DNA of 64,000 nucleotides. It comes from Symsagittifera roscoffensis. Lineage: Eukaryota > Xenacoelomorpha > Acoela > Convolutidae. Positions within the stretch are counted from its first letter, which is position 1. Each line of letters starts with the position of its first letter. The position numbers and the translations under genes are program-made. This document shows, one piece after another, positions 25,990-39,517 of this stretch. The notes under the pieces were generated by a model. That model searched no databases. It saw only the letters and a list, made by a program, of their open reading frames with translations, and was not told where the DNA came from. The stretch is taken from the NCBI RefSeq assembly GCF_963678635.1, contig NC_087065.1, positions 932,001 through 996,000 on the forward strand, given 5' to 3'.

Positions 25990-28900
25990 GCTAACTTTTT
26001 TCATCAAGACTAACAAATCTTGACTTACGTTTCAATGTTTTTATTTTTTCGTAAGGCAAAGGCTTAAAGCATGCAATTATGTGATGAAATATAATAATGC
26101 CAACAGTCAACCAAAAACACGTGACTTTCAAACTCAATCCAGCCAGAGTCAGCAAAACATTGATTCTTTGATTCTTCTAAGATCAAGGCTAACTGTTTTC
26201 ATCAAGACAAAAAAATTTTGTTTTGACCTTACGTTTCAAGGTTTTCACTTTTTCACAAGGCAAAGGCTTAAAGCATGCAATTGTGTGATTAAATATAATA
26301 GTGCCAACAGTCAACCAAAAATCCGAGAATTTCAAAATTTCAATCCAGTCAGAGTCAGCAAAACAATGATTCTTTGATTCTTCTAAGATCAAGGCTAACT
26401 GTTTTCATCAAGACTAACAAATCTTGACCTTAATTTTCAATGTTATCACTTTTTCACAAGGCAAAGGCTTAAAGCATGCAATTGTGTGATTAAATTTAAT
26501 AGTGTCAACAGTCAACCAAAAATTCGAGATGTTCAATCTTTCAATCCAGTCAGAGTCAGCAAAAAAATGATTTTTTGATTCTTCTAAGATCAAGGCTAAC
26601 TGTTTTAATCAAGACTGACAAATGTTGATCTTAATTTTCAATACTTTCACTTTTTCACAAGGCAAAGGCTTAAAGCATGCATTTGTGTGATTAAATATAG
26701 TAGTGCCAACAGTCAACCAAAATCCGAGGTTTTCAAAATTTTGATCCATTCAGAGTCATCAAAAGAATAATTCTTTGATTCTTCTAAGATCAAGGCTAAT
26801 TTTTATCATCATGACTAACAAATCTTGACCTTACATTTTATTTTTTTCATTTTTTCACAATGCAAAGGCATAACGCATGCAATTGTGTGATTAAATATAA
26901 TAATGCAAACAGTCAACCAAGAACCCGAGATTTTCACAACTTCAATCCAGTCAGAGTCAGCAAAATAACGATTCTTTGATTCTTCTATGATCAAGGATAA
27001 ATGTTTTCATCAAGACTAACAAATGTTTTTCTTAAGTTTCAATGTTTTCACTTTTTCACAAGGCAAAAGCTTAAAGCATGCTATTGTGTGATTAAATATA
27101 ATAGTGCCAACAGTCAAACAAAAATACGAGATTTTCAAATTCAATTCAGCCAGAGTCAGCAAAACAATGATTCTTTGATTCTTCTAAGATCAAGGCTAAC
27201 TGTTTTCATCAAGACAAAAAAATTTTGTTTTGACCTTACGTTTCAAGGTTTTCACTTTTTCACAAGGCAAAGGCTTAAAGCATGCAATTGTGTGATTAAA
27301 TATAATAGTGCCAACAATCAACCAAAAATCCGAGAATTTCAAAATTTCAATCCAGTCAGAGTCAGCAAAACAATGATTCTTTGATTCTTCTAAGATCAAG
27401 GCTAACTGTTTTCATCAAGACTAACAAATCTTGACCTTAATTTTCAATGTTATCACTTTTTCACAAGGCAAAGGCTTAAAGCATGCAATTGTGTGATTAA
27501 ATTTAATAGTGTCAACAGTCAACCAAAAATTCGAGATGTTAAATCTTTCAATCCAGTCAGAGTCAGCAAAAAAATGATTTTTTGATTCTTCTAAGATCAA
27601 GGCTAACTGTTTTAATCAAGACTGACAAATGTTGATCTTTATTTTCAATACTTTCACTTTTTCACAAGGCAAAGGCTTAAAGCATGCATTTGTGTGATTA
27701 AATATAGTAGTGCCAACAGTCAACCAAAATCCGAGGTTTTCAAAATTTTGATCCATTCAGAGTCATCAAAATAATAATTCTTTGATTCTTCTAAGATCAA
27801 GGCTAATTTTTATCATCATGACTAACAAATCTTGACCTTACATTTTATTTTTTTCATTTTTTCACAATGCAAAGGCTTAACGCATGCAATTGTGTGATTA
27901 AATATAATAATGCAAACAGTCAACCAAGAACCCGAGATTTTCACAACTTCAATCCAGTCAGAGTCAGCAAAATAAGGATTCTTTGATTCTTCTATGATCA
28001 AGGATAAATGTTTTCATCAAGACTAACAAATGTTTTTCTTAAGTTTCAATGTTTTCACTTTTTCACAAGGCAAAAGCTTAAAGCATGCTATTGTGTGATT
28101 AAATATAATAGTGCCAACAGTCAAACAAAAATACGAGATTTTCAAATTCAATTCAGCCAGAGTCAGCAAAACAATGATTCTTTGATTCTTCTAAGATCAA
28201 GGCTAACTGTTTTCATCAAGACAAAAAATTTTGACCTTACGTTTCAATATTTTCACTTTTTCACAAGGCTAAGGCTTAAAGCATGCAATTGTGTGATTAA
28301 GTATAATAGTGCCAACAGTCAACCAAAAATCAGAGAATTTCAACATATCATTCCAGTCAGAGTCAGCAAAACAATGATTCTTTGATTCTTCTAAGATCAA
28401 GGCTAACTGTTTTCATCAAGACTAACAAATCTTGACCTTAATTTTCAATGTTTTCACTTTTTCACAAGGCAAAAGCTTAAAGCATGCTTTTGTGTGATTA
28501 ATTTTAATAGTGCCAATAGTCAACCAAAAATCCAATATTTTTCAAAATTTTAATCCAGTCAGAGTCAGCAAAATAATGATTCTTTGATTCTTCTGTTAGA
28601 TCAAGGCTAACTGTTTTCATCAAGACTAACAAATCTTGACCTTAAGTTTCAATGTATTCACTTTTTCACAACCCATAGGCCTAAAGCATGCAATGCAATT
28701 GTGTAATGAAATATAATAGTGCCAACAGTCAACCAAAAATCCGAGATTTTCAAAATTTCAATCCAGTCAGAGTCAGCAAAATAATGATTCTTTGATTCTT
28801 CTAAGATCAAGGCTAATTGTTTTCATCAAGACTAACAAATCTTGACTTTACCTTTCAATGTTTTCAGTTTTTCTCAAGGCAAAGGCCTAAAGCATGCAAT

Positions 28901-30320
28901 GCAATTGTGTAATGAAATATAATAGTGCCAACAGTCAACCAAAAATCCGAGATTTTCAAAATTTCAATCCAATCAGAGTCAGCAAAATAATGATTCTTTG
29001 ATTCTTCTAAGATCAAGGCTAATTGTTTTCATCAAGACTAACAAATCTTGACTTTACCTTTCAATGTTTTCAGTTTTTCTCAAGGCAAAAGCTTAAGCAT
29101 GCATTTGTGTAATTAAATATAATAGTGCCAACAGTCGACCAATAATCCGAGATTTTCAGAATGTCAATCCAGCCAGAGTCAGCAAAACAATGATTCTTTG
29201 ATTCTTCTAAGATCAAGGCTAACTTTTTTCATCAAGACTAACAAATCTTGACTTACGTTTCAATGTTTTTACTTTTTCGTAAGGCAAAGGCTTAAAGCAT
29301 GCAATTATGTGATGAAATATAATAATGCCAACAGTCAACCAAAAACACGTGACTTTCAAATTCAATCCAGCCAGAGTCAGCAAAACATTGATTCTTTGAT
29401 TCTTCTAAGATCAAGGCTAACTGTTTTCATCAAGACAAAAAAATTTTGTTTTGACCTTACGTTTCAAGGTTTTCACTTTTTCACAAGGCAAAGGCTTAAA
29501 GCATGCAATTGTGTGATTAAATATAATAGTGCCAACAGTCAACCAAAAATCCGAGAATTTCAAAATTTCAATCCAGTCAGAGTCAGCAAAACAATGATTC
29601 TTTGATTCTTCTAAGATCAAGGCTAACTGTTTTCATCAAGACTAACAAATCTTGACCTCAATTTTCAATTATATCACTTTTTCACAAGGCAAAGGCTTAA
29701 AGCATGCAATTGTGTGATTAAATTTAATAGTGTCAACAGTCAACTAAAAATTCGAGATGTTCAATCTTTCAATCCAGTCAGAGTCAGCAAAAAAATGATT
29801 TTTTGATTCTTCTAAGATCAAGGCTAACTGTTTTAATCAAGACTAACAAATGTTGATCTTAATTTTCAATACTTTCACTTTTTCACAAGGCAAAGGCTTA
29901 AAGCATGCATTTGTGTGATTAAATATAGTAGTGCTAACAGTCAACCAAAATCCGAGGTTTTCAAAATTTTAATCCATTCAGAGTCAGCAAAATAATAATT
30001 CTTTGATTCTTCTAAGATCAAGGCTAATTGTTATCATCATGACTAACAAATCTTGACCTTACATTTTAATTTTTTCATTTTTTCACAATGCAAAGGCTTA
30101 ACGCATGCAATTGTGTGATTAAATATAATAATGCAAACAGTCAACCAAGAACCCGAGATTTTCACAACTTCAATCCAGTCAGAGTCAGCAAAATAAGGAT
30201 TCTTTGATTCTTCTATGATCAAGGATAAATGTTTTCATCAAGACTAACAAATGTTATTCTTAAGTTTCAGTGTTTTCACTTTTTCACAAGGCAAAAGCTT
30301 AAAGCATGCTATTGTGTGAT
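25990..30320. repeat. Satellite higher-order repeat, ~1.007-kb (5-mer)
   Basis: Blocks near 26189 and 27196, and 27001 and 28008, are offset by 1007 bp (five monomers). A further copy lies at 29309-30230. The marker monomer with 'caaccaagaacccgag' occurs near 26917, 27923 and 30141. Confidence 0.85.
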
Positions 30321-33300
30321 TAAATATAATAGAGCCAACAGTCAACCAAAAATCCGAGATTTTCACAACTTCAATCCAGTCAGAGTCAGCAAAATAATGA
30401 TTCTTTGATTCTTCTAAGATCAAGGATAACTGTTTTCATCAAGACTAACAAATGTTGACCTTACGTTTCGATGTTTTCACTTTCTCACAAGGCAAAGGCT
30501 TAAAGCATGCAATTTTGTGATGAAAAATATTAATGCCAACAGTCAACCAAAAATACGAGATTTTTAAATTCAATCCAGCCAGAGTCAGCAAAACAATGAT
30601 TCTTTGATTCTTCTAACATCAAGGCTAACTGTTTTCATCAAGACAAAAAAATTTTGACCTTACGTTTCAATATTTTCACTTTTTCACAAGGCAAAGGCTT
30701 AAAGCATGCAATTGTGTGATTAAGTATAATAGTGCCAACAGTCAACCAAAAATCAGAGAATTTCAACATTTCATTCCAGTCAGAGTCAGCAAAACAATGA
30801 TTCTTTGATTCTTTTAAGATCAAGGCTAACTGTTTTCATCAAGACTAACAAATCTTGACCTTAATTTTCAATGTTTTCACTTTTTCACAAGGCAAAGGCT
30901 TAAGCATGCATTTGTGTGATTAAATATAATAGTGCCAACAGTCAATCAAAAATCCAAGATTTTCAAAATTTCAATCCAGTCAGAGTCAGCAAAATAATGA
31001 TTCTTTGATTCTTCTAAGATCAAGGCTAACTGTTTTCATCAAGGCTAACAAATCTTGACCTTAAGTTTCAATATTTTCACTTTTTCACAAGGCAAAGGCT
31101 TAAAGCATGCAATTGTGTGATTAAATTTATTAGTGCCAACAGTCAACCAAAAATTCGAGATTTTCAAAATTTTAATCCAGTCAGAGTCAGCAAAAAATGA
31201 TTCTTTGATTCTTCTAAAGGCAAGGCTAACTGTTTTCATCAAGCCTAAAAATCTTGATCTTATTTTTCAATATTTTCACTTTTTCATAAGGCAAAGGCTT
31301 AAAGCATGCAATTATGTGATGAAATATAATAATGCCAACAGTCAACCAAAAGTACGAGATTTTCAAATTCAATCCAGCCAGAGTAAGCAAAACAATAATT
31401 CTTTGACTCTTCTAAGATCTAGGCTAACTGTTTTCATCAAGACAAAAAAATTTTGACCTTACGTTTCAATGTTTTCAATTTTTCACAAGGCAAAGACTTA
31501 AAGCATGCAATTGTGTGATTAAATTTAATAGTGCCAACAGTCAGACAAAAATTCGAGATTTTCAAAATTTCAATCCAGTCAGAGACAGCAAAAAATTATT
31601 CTTTGATTTTTCTAAGATCAAGGCTAACTGTTTTCATCAAGACTAACAAATCTTGACCTTAATTTTCAATGTTTTCACTTTTTCACAAGGCAAAGGCTTA
31701 AGCATGCATTTGTGTGATTAAGTATAATAGTTCCAAAAGTCAATCAAAATCCAAGATTTTCAAAATTTCAATCCAGTCAGAGTCAGCAAAATAATGATTC
31801 TTTGATTCTTCTAAGATCAAGGCTAACTGTTTTCATCAAGGCTAACAAATCTTGACCTAACGTTTCAATATTTTCCACAAGGCAAAGGCTTAAAGCATGC
31901 AATTGTGTGATTAAATTTATTAGTGCCAACAGTCAACCAAAAATTCGAGATTTTCAAAATTTTAATCCAGTCAGAGTCAGCAAAAAATGATTCTTTGATT
32001 CTTCTAAGAGCAAGGCTAACTGTTTTCATCAAGCCTAACAAATCTTGATCTTAATTTTCAATATTTTCACTTTTTCATAAGGCAAAGGCTTAAAGCATGC
32101 AATTATGTGATGAAATATAATAATGCCAACAGTCAAACAAAAATACGAGATTTTCAAATTCAATCCAGCCAGAGTAAGCAAAACAATAATTCTTTGACTC
32201 TTCTAAATCTAGGCTAACTGTTTTCATCAAGACAAAAAAATTTCGACCTTACGTTTCAATGTTTTCACTTTTTCACAAGGCAAAGACTTAAAGCATGCAA
32301 TTGTGTGATTAAATTTAATAGTGCCAACAGTCAGCCAAAAATTCGAGATTTTCAAAATTTCAATCCAGTCAGAGACAGCAAAAAATTATTCTTTGATTTT
32401 TCTAAGATCAAGGCTAACTGTTTTCATCAAGACTAACAAATCTTGATCTTAATTTTCAATATTTTTACTTTTTCACAAGGCAAAGGCTTAAAGCACGCAT
32501 TTGTGTGATTAAATATAGTAGTGCCACCAGTCAACCAAAATCCGAGATTTTCAAAATTTCAATCCAGTCAGAGACAGCAAAAAATTATTCTTTGATTCTT
32601 CTAAGATCAAGGATAACTGTTTTCATCAAGACTAACAAATGTTGACCATAAGTTTCAATGTTTTCACTTTTTTTTCACAAGGCAAAAGTTTAAAGCATGC
32701 TATTGTTTGATTAAATATAATAATGCCAATAGTCAACAAAAAATCCGATATTTTTCAAAACTTTAATCCAGTCAGAGTCAGCAAAACAATGATTCTTCTG
32801 TTAGATCAAGGCTAACTGTTTTCATCAAGACTATCAAATCTTGACCTTACGTTTCATTGTTTTCACTTTTTCACAAAGGAAAGGCCTAAAGCATGCATTG
32901 ACTTTGAAAATTTTAATCCAGTCAGAGTCAGCAAAAAAATGATTCTTTGATTCTTCTAAGATCAAGACTAACTGTTTTCATCAAGACTAACAAATCTTGA
33001 TCTTAAATTTCATTATTTTCACTTCTTCACAAGGCAAAGGCTTAAAGCATGCATTTGTGTGATTAAATATAGTAGTGCCAACAGTCAACCAAAATCCATT
33101 CAAAATTAAGATTTTCAAAATTTTAATCCATTCAGAGTCAGCAAAATAATGATTCTTTGATTCTTCTAAGATAAAGGCTAACTGTTTTCATCAAAACAAG
33201 CTAATTTCGACCCTAAGCTTCTTTATTTTCACTTCTTCACAAGGCAAAGGCTTAAAGCATGCATTTGTGTGATTAAATATAGTAGTGCCAACAGCAAACC

Positions 33301-36300
33301 AAAATCCGAGATTTTCAAAATTTTAATCCATTCAGAGTCAGCAAAATAAAGATTCTTTGATTCTTCTAAGATAAACGCTAATTGTTTTCATCAAGACTAA
33401 CAAATCTTGACCTTAGATTTCAATTTTTTCATTTTTTCACAATGCAAAGGCTTAAAGCATGCAATTGTGTGATTAAATATAATATTGCCATCAGTCAACC
33501 AAAAATCCGAGATTTTCACAACTTCAATCCAGTCAGAGTCAGCAAAATAAGGATTCTTTGATTCTTCTAAGATCAAGGATAACTGTTTTCAACAAGACTA
33601 ACAAATCTCGACCTTACGTTTCAATGTTTTCGCTTTTTTACAAGGCAAAGGCTTAAAGCATGCATATGTGTGATTAAAAACAATAGTGCCAACAGTCAAC
33701 CAAAAATCTGAGATTTTCAAAACTTCAATCCATTCAGAGTCAGCAAAATAATGATTCTTTGATTCTTCTAATATCAAGGCTAACTGTTTTCATCAAAACA
33801 AGCTAATTTCGACCCTAAGCTTCTTTATTTTCACTTCTTCACAAGGCAAAGGCTTAAAGCATGCATTTGTGTGATTAAATGTAGTAGTGCCAACAGAAAA
33901 CCAAAATCCGAGATTTTCAAAATTTTAATCCATTCAGAGTCAGCAAAATAATGATTCTTTGATTCTTCTAAGATAAACGCTAATTGTTTTCATCAAGACT
34001 AACAAATCTTGACTTTAGATTTCAATTTTTTCACTTTTTCACAAGGCAAAGGCTTAAAGCATGCAATTGTGTGATTAAATATAATATTGCCATCAGTCAA
34101 CCAAAAATCCGAGATTTTCACAACTTCAACCCAGTCAGAGTCAGCAAAATAAGGATTCTTTGATTCTTCTAAGATCAAGGATAACTGTTTTCAACAAGAC
34201 TAACAAATCTCGACCTTACGTTTCAATGTTTTCACTTTTTCACAAGGCAAAGGCCTAAAGCATGCAATGTAATTATATAATGAAAAATAATAGTGCCAAC
34301 AGTCAACCAAAATTCCGAGATTTTCAAAATTTCAATCCAGTCAGAGTAAGCAAAATAATGATTCTTTGATTCTTCTAAGATCAAGGCTAACTGTTTTCAT
34401 CAAGACAAACAAATCTTGACCATGAGTTTCAATGTTTTCACTTTTTTACAAGGCAAAGGCCTAAAGCATGCAATGCAATTGTGTAATGAAATATAATAAT
34501 GCCAACAGTCAACCATAAGTCCGAGATTTTCAAAAATTCAATCCATTCAGAGTAAGCAAAATAATGATTCTGTGATTCTTCTAAGATCAAGGCCAACTGT
34601 TTTCATCAAGACTAACAAATCTTGATCTTAACTCTTAATGATTTCTTTTTTTTACAAGGCAAAGGCTCAAAGCATGCATTTGTGTGATTAAAAACAATAG
34701 TGCCAACAGTCAACCAAAAAAATCTGAGATTTTCAAAAGTTCAGTCCATTCAGAGGCAGCAAAATAATGATTCTTTGATTCTTCTAATATCAAGGCTAAC
34801 TGTTTTCATCAAAACAAGCTAATTTCAACCCTAAGCTTCATGATTTTCACTTCTTCACAAGGCAAAGGCTTAAAGCATGCATTTGTGTGATTAAATATAG
34901 TAGTGCCAACAGTCAACCAAAATCCGAGATTTTCAAAATTTAAATCCATTCAGAGTCAGCAAAATAATGATTCTTTGATTCTTCTAAGATAAAGGCTAAT
35001 TGTTTTCATCAAGACTAACAAATCTTGACCTTGGATTTCAATTTTTTCATTTTTTCGCAATGCAAAGGCTTAAAGCATGCAATTGTGTGATTAAATATAA
35101 TATTGCCAACAGTCAACCAAAAATCTGAGATTTTCAAAACTTCAATCCATTCAGAGTCAGCAAAATAATGTTTCTTTGAATCTTCTAAGATCAAGGCTAA
35201 CTGTTTTTATCAAGACTAACAAATCTTGACCTTACGTTTTAATGTTTTCACTTTTTCACAAGGCAAAGGCCTAAAGCATGCAATGTAATTGTGTAATGAA
35301 ATAAAATAGTGCCAACAGTCAACCAAAATTCCGAGATTTTTAAAATTTCAATCCAGTCAGAGTAAGCAAAATAATGATTCTTTGATTATTCTATGATCAA
35401 GGTTAACTGTTTTCATCAAGACTAACAAATCTTGACCTTACGTTTCAATGTTTTCAATTTTTCATAAGGCAAAGGCTTAAAGCATGCAATTATGTGACGA
35501 ATTATAATAGTGCCAACAGTCAATCAAAAACTCAAGATTTTGAAATTCAATCCATTCAGAGTCAGCAAAAAAATCATTCTTTGATTCTTCTAAGATCAAA
35601 GCCAACTGTTTTCATCAAGACTAACAAATCTTGATCTTAACTCTTAATGATTTCTTTTTTTCACAAGGCAAAGGCTGAAAGCATGCATTTGTGCGATTAA
35701 AAACAATAGTGCCAACAGTCAACCAAAAATCTGAGATTTTCAAAACTTCAATCCATTCAGAGTCAGCAAAATAATGTTTCTTTGAATCTTCTAAGATCAA
35801 GGCTAACTGTTTTTATCAAGACAAACAAATCTAGACCATGAGATTCAATGTTTTCACTTTTTTACAAGGCAAAGGCCTAAAGCCTGCAAGGCAATTGTGT
35901 AATGAAATATAATAGTGCCAACAGTCAACCAAAAGTCCGAGATTTTCAAAAGTTCAATCCATTCAGAGTAAGCAAAATAATGATTTTTTGATTCTTCTAA
36001 GATCAAGGCTAACTGTTTTCATCAAAACAAGCTAATTTCGACCCTAAGCTTCAATGTTTTCACTTTTTTACAAGGCAAAGGCTTAAAGCATGCATTTGTG
36101 TGATTAAATATAATAGTGCCAACAGTCAACCAAAAGTCCGAGATTTTCAAAATTTCAATCCATTCAGAGTCAGCAAAATAATGTTTCTTTGAATCTTCTA
36201 AGATCAAGGCTAACTGTTTTTATCAAGACAAACAAATCTAGACCATGAGATTCAATGTTTTCACTTTTTTACAAGGCAAAGGCCTAAAGCCTGCAATGCA

Positions 36301-37737
36301 ATTGTGTAATGAAATATAATAGTGCCAACAGTCAACCAAAAGTCCGAGATTTTCAAAAGTTCAATCCATTCAGAGTAAGCAAAATAATGATTCTTTGATT
36401 CTTCTAAGATCAAGGCCAACTGTTTTCATCAAGACTAACAAATCTTGATCTTAATTCTCAATGATTTCTTTTTTTCACAAGGCAAAGGCTTAAAGTATGC
36501 ATTTGTGTGGTTAAAAAAAATAGTGCCAACAGTCAACCAAAAATCTGAGATTTTCAAAACTTCAATCCATTCAGAGTCAGCAAAAAAATGATTCTTTGAT
36601 TCTTCTAAGATCAAGGCCAACTGTTTTCATCAAGACTAACAAATCTTGATCTTAACTCTTAATGATTTTTTTTTCACAAGGCAAAGGCTTAAAGCATGCA
36701 TTTGTGAGATTTAATATAATAGTGCCAACAGTCAACCAAAAGTCAGAGATTTTCAAAATTTCAATCCATTCAGAGTCAGCAAAATAATGATTCTTTGAAT
36801 CTTCTAAGATCAAGGCTAACTGTTTTTATCAAGACAAACAAATCTTGACCATGAGTTTCAATGTTTTTACTTTTTTACAAGGCAAAGGCCTAAAGCATGC
36901 AATGCAATTGCGTAATGAAATATAATAGTGCCAACAGTCAACCAAAAGTCCGAGATTTTCAAAAATTCAATCCATTCAGAGTAAGCAAAATAATGATTTT
37001 TTGATTCTTCTAAGATCAAGGCCAACTGTTTTCATCAAGACTAACAAATCTTGATCTTAATTCTCAATGATTTCTTTTTTTCACAAGGCGAAGGCTTAAA
37101 GTATGCATTTGTGTGGTTAAAAATAATAGTGCCAACAGTCAACCAAAAATCTGAGATTTTCAAAACTTCAATCCATTCAGAGTCAGCAAAATAAAGATTC
37201 TTTGATTCTTCTAATATCAAGGCTAACTGTTTTCATCAAAACAAGCGAATTTCGATCCTAAGCTTCAATGTTTTCACTTTTTTACAAGGCAAAGGCTTAA
37301 AGCATGCATTTGTGTGATTAAATATAATAGTGCCAACAGTCAACCAAAAATCCGAGATTTTCAAAATTTCAATGCATTCAGAGTCAGCAAAATAATGATT
37401 CTTTGAATCTTCTAAGATCAAGGCTAACTGTTTTTATCAAGACAAACAAATCTTGACCTTACTTTTCAATGTTTTCACTTTTTCACAAGGCAAAGGCCTA
37501 AAGCGTGCAATGCAATTGTGTAATGAAATATAATAGTGCCAACAGTCAACCAAAACTCCGAGATTTTCAAAATTGCAATCCAGTCAGAGCAAGCAAAATA
37601 ATGATTCTTTGATTCTTCTAAGATCAAGGCTAACTGTTTTTATCAAGACAAACAAATCTTGAGCATAAGTTTCAATGTTTTCACTTTTTTACATGGCAAA
37701 GGCTTAAAGCATGCAATTGTCTGATTAAATATAATAG

Positions 37738-38080
37738 TAGTCCCAAAAATCAGAGGTTCCTAAATTTTCTATCAAATCAAATTCAGCAAAACATTGATTT
37801 TTTCTCGGTCATTTTTACTTGTAACAAAATCAAGAAAACGCTGAAAAGTTGACACATTTTCCAAAATTGTGGCCGGATGGATTCGTAAGGCAAATTGTTT
37901 TGTTCCTCCGCTATGTTTCAGATGTCTTAATGGCCTTTCTTCTAAGGAACTAAATGAATGGGTCCGAGATTTTTTGTGTATGGAAATTCACAAATTTTGC
38001 TACTGCAACCTTTGTTGTATAGTTTCTGCTGAAATCAGTTACCCCTTTGATAAGTTTTTGTTCCGATTTTTGTAACAAAA
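37738..38080. repeat. Right flanking module of the satellite (module N, left part)
   Basis: Begins with a badly diverged satellite monomer (to about 37800). It then matches 57130-57420 in order: GGCCGGATGGATTCGTAA, 'gctactgcaacctttg', 'gctgaaatcagttacc', and CTTTGATAAGTTTTTGTTC at 38045-38063. The same module recurs inside each 2.76-kb repeat unit at 57-63 kb. Its continuation appears at 50313-50470. Confidence 0.65.
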
Positions 38081-39134
38081 GTAACGAAATATTTGTTTTA
38101 CTAAGCGTTCCTTGCTGGTTGAATGCTTAGTAAATTTATCCTAAGTTATAAGTATTACCATAAATCGTCAAATTGTCTTGACAAAAAGTAGAGTAGAAAC
38201 AATAGTTAGAAAAGGTATGAATTAATTAGATGGTTAAATACAGAGCACTGGGTAATTAGATTATATAAGCGAATCGAACAGCTTAAAGAAATATACCTAT
38301 GAGGGGAGGTTGAGTTAATCTTATTTTGTTCATCAATATTTTATCTTCTTACTAAGGTCGATGACTGAGTAGTATTTCTTGGGTTGCCTTGATGTTGTCC
38401 ACTTGGCACTTCTGGTTTGGTTGTCAGTTTCGTCTTGCCGTAGTCCTTTGGGTACTTGTAGTCCAGACTTCCTCAGATGGGGTTATCTCGAGTATCTCGT
38501 TTTATAATTTTATCGAACTTGAAATGAGAATTTTTTCTCTATTTTATTTGTGAAAAAAGACTAGTTTAATTTTACTGTAAATGCAGAAAAGAAAACTTAT
38601 TTATTTTTTGAAAAGGTCTAACTGAAGATATCTAACTTGCTGCTTACTGAGCAAAATGAAACACTGAAGATTTCAGGCCAGTCCTTTTGCTCGTAAGCAT
38701 AAGCCGGCGGCTGATTCAATCTTTAATTATTCAGGTTTCACCTGCTCCTATGTTCTCCCTTTCTTATCAGGGAATTTTCAACTAGTTTTTATTTGATTTT
38801 TTCAAATGAAATATCTTTAACTTATTAGTCTCCTTTGATAAAAACCGCAGCCTTCAGTTTGAATCATTAAAAATTCATATTATTCTCTCTGATGCATCAT
38901 ATTGCAGGTGCATCTCTGCTTAATCAAAGCAAGGAGAATTTCAGTGCAGCCGGCAAGACTGCTAAATATTTATCCAGTTTGTTTCAAGTTAAGTTAAAAA
39001 GGATGTATTAATAATCGCCGCCCTTTTAAAATATTGATCATGAAAAAATGAGAAAAATTGGACAAGTATTTAAAAAGGAGTGGATTTTCAAAACAAAATT
39101 TTATAGTTCTAATAAAAGTAAATCAGTCAATATC
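38081..39134. other. AT-rich non-coding stretch
   Basis: No open frame with recognisable content, no RNA gene and no repeat shared clearly with the rest of the window. It lies between module N and the 3' LTR of the retroelement. Confidence 0.5.
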
Positions 39135-39236
39135 TGATTTAGTGAAAAGAGGCTTTAATTTAAATGGCACGCTCCAATTTAGAATAAACAATTAAGACAA
39201 TGGTCTTTTGTCTGTGTAGTATTTCTAGTTACTACA
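39135..39236 (-). repeat. 3' LTR of the retroelement (102 bp)
   Basis: On the - strand it begins TGTAGTA and ends CTAAATCA, the usual TG...CA ends. It is preceded by the purine tract at 39237-39255. The first 22 bases form a 7-bp inverted repeat (TGTAGTA/TACTACA). The other copy is at 49879-49980. Confidence 0.85.
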
Positions 39237-39255
39237 ACTCACCCCTTTTTTTAGA
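39237..39255 (-). other. Polypurine tract for plus-strand priming
   Basis: On the - strand, AAAAAAAGGGGTGAGT lies immediately upstream of the 3' LTR. Its position and composition are those of a retroelement polypurine tract, which fixes the orientation and the internal edge of the LTR. Confidence 0.8.
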
Positions 39256-39517
39256 AAATTAAGCTGTTCGATTCTTACAGTTACCATGGTGAAAATTTAA
39301 ACACTTTAATGGTTAAATACTAAAGTTATAAAATTTTAAAAGAACATCAAATGAAAAAGTTATAAGGATAGGTTAGGGATTATCTAAAGCTTCCTTCCGG
39401 CTTCTAGCTCCACGTTGGATGATCTGAGGATAGCTATCTTCCTCTGTGAAGCCTCGAGTTTTTATTGCAACTTCACGATTTTCTTCTTTTTGATTTTGTT
39501 CTTGATTCGTAGTCTGC

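Larger units (their letters stand above)
14447..37737. repeat. Satellite array, ~200-bp monomer, about 116 copies
   Basis: Near-continuous head-to-tail monomers of 198-204 bp (from spacing of the conserved GCATGC). Conserved blocks in order: CAAGGCTAACTGTTTTCATC, AAGACTAACAAATCTTGACC, TTTCACTTTTTCACAAGGCA, AAGCATGCAATTGTGTGATT, ATAATAGTGCCAACAGTCAA, CCGAGATTTTC, CAGTCAGAGTCAGC, GATTCTTTGATTCTTCTAAG. The many short open frames on both strands are phase-locked products of the monomer, not genes. Variants include a form with CATCAAGACAAAAAAATTTT and one with TGATGAAATATAATAATG, which alternate and create higher-order repeats. Confidence 0.97.

Noticed and set aside
14447-37737. Dozens of 60-127-aa open frames on both strands with shared motifs such as KACNCVIKYNSANSQPKIR
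   Set aside because: They are translations of the ~200-bp satellite in phase with its period. They recur every 1-5 monomers, have no independent start context, and change frame as monomer length varies.
14447-37737. CRISPR-like array
   Set aside because: The whole ~200-bp unit is repeated, with no short repeat/unique spacer structure; the sequence is eukaryotic satellite.
14447-37737. Centromere
   Set aside because: A satellite array with higher-order repeats is compatible with centromeric DNA, but the array is only 23 kb next to a normal gene and no CENP-B-like box was seen; sequence alone cannot support the claim.
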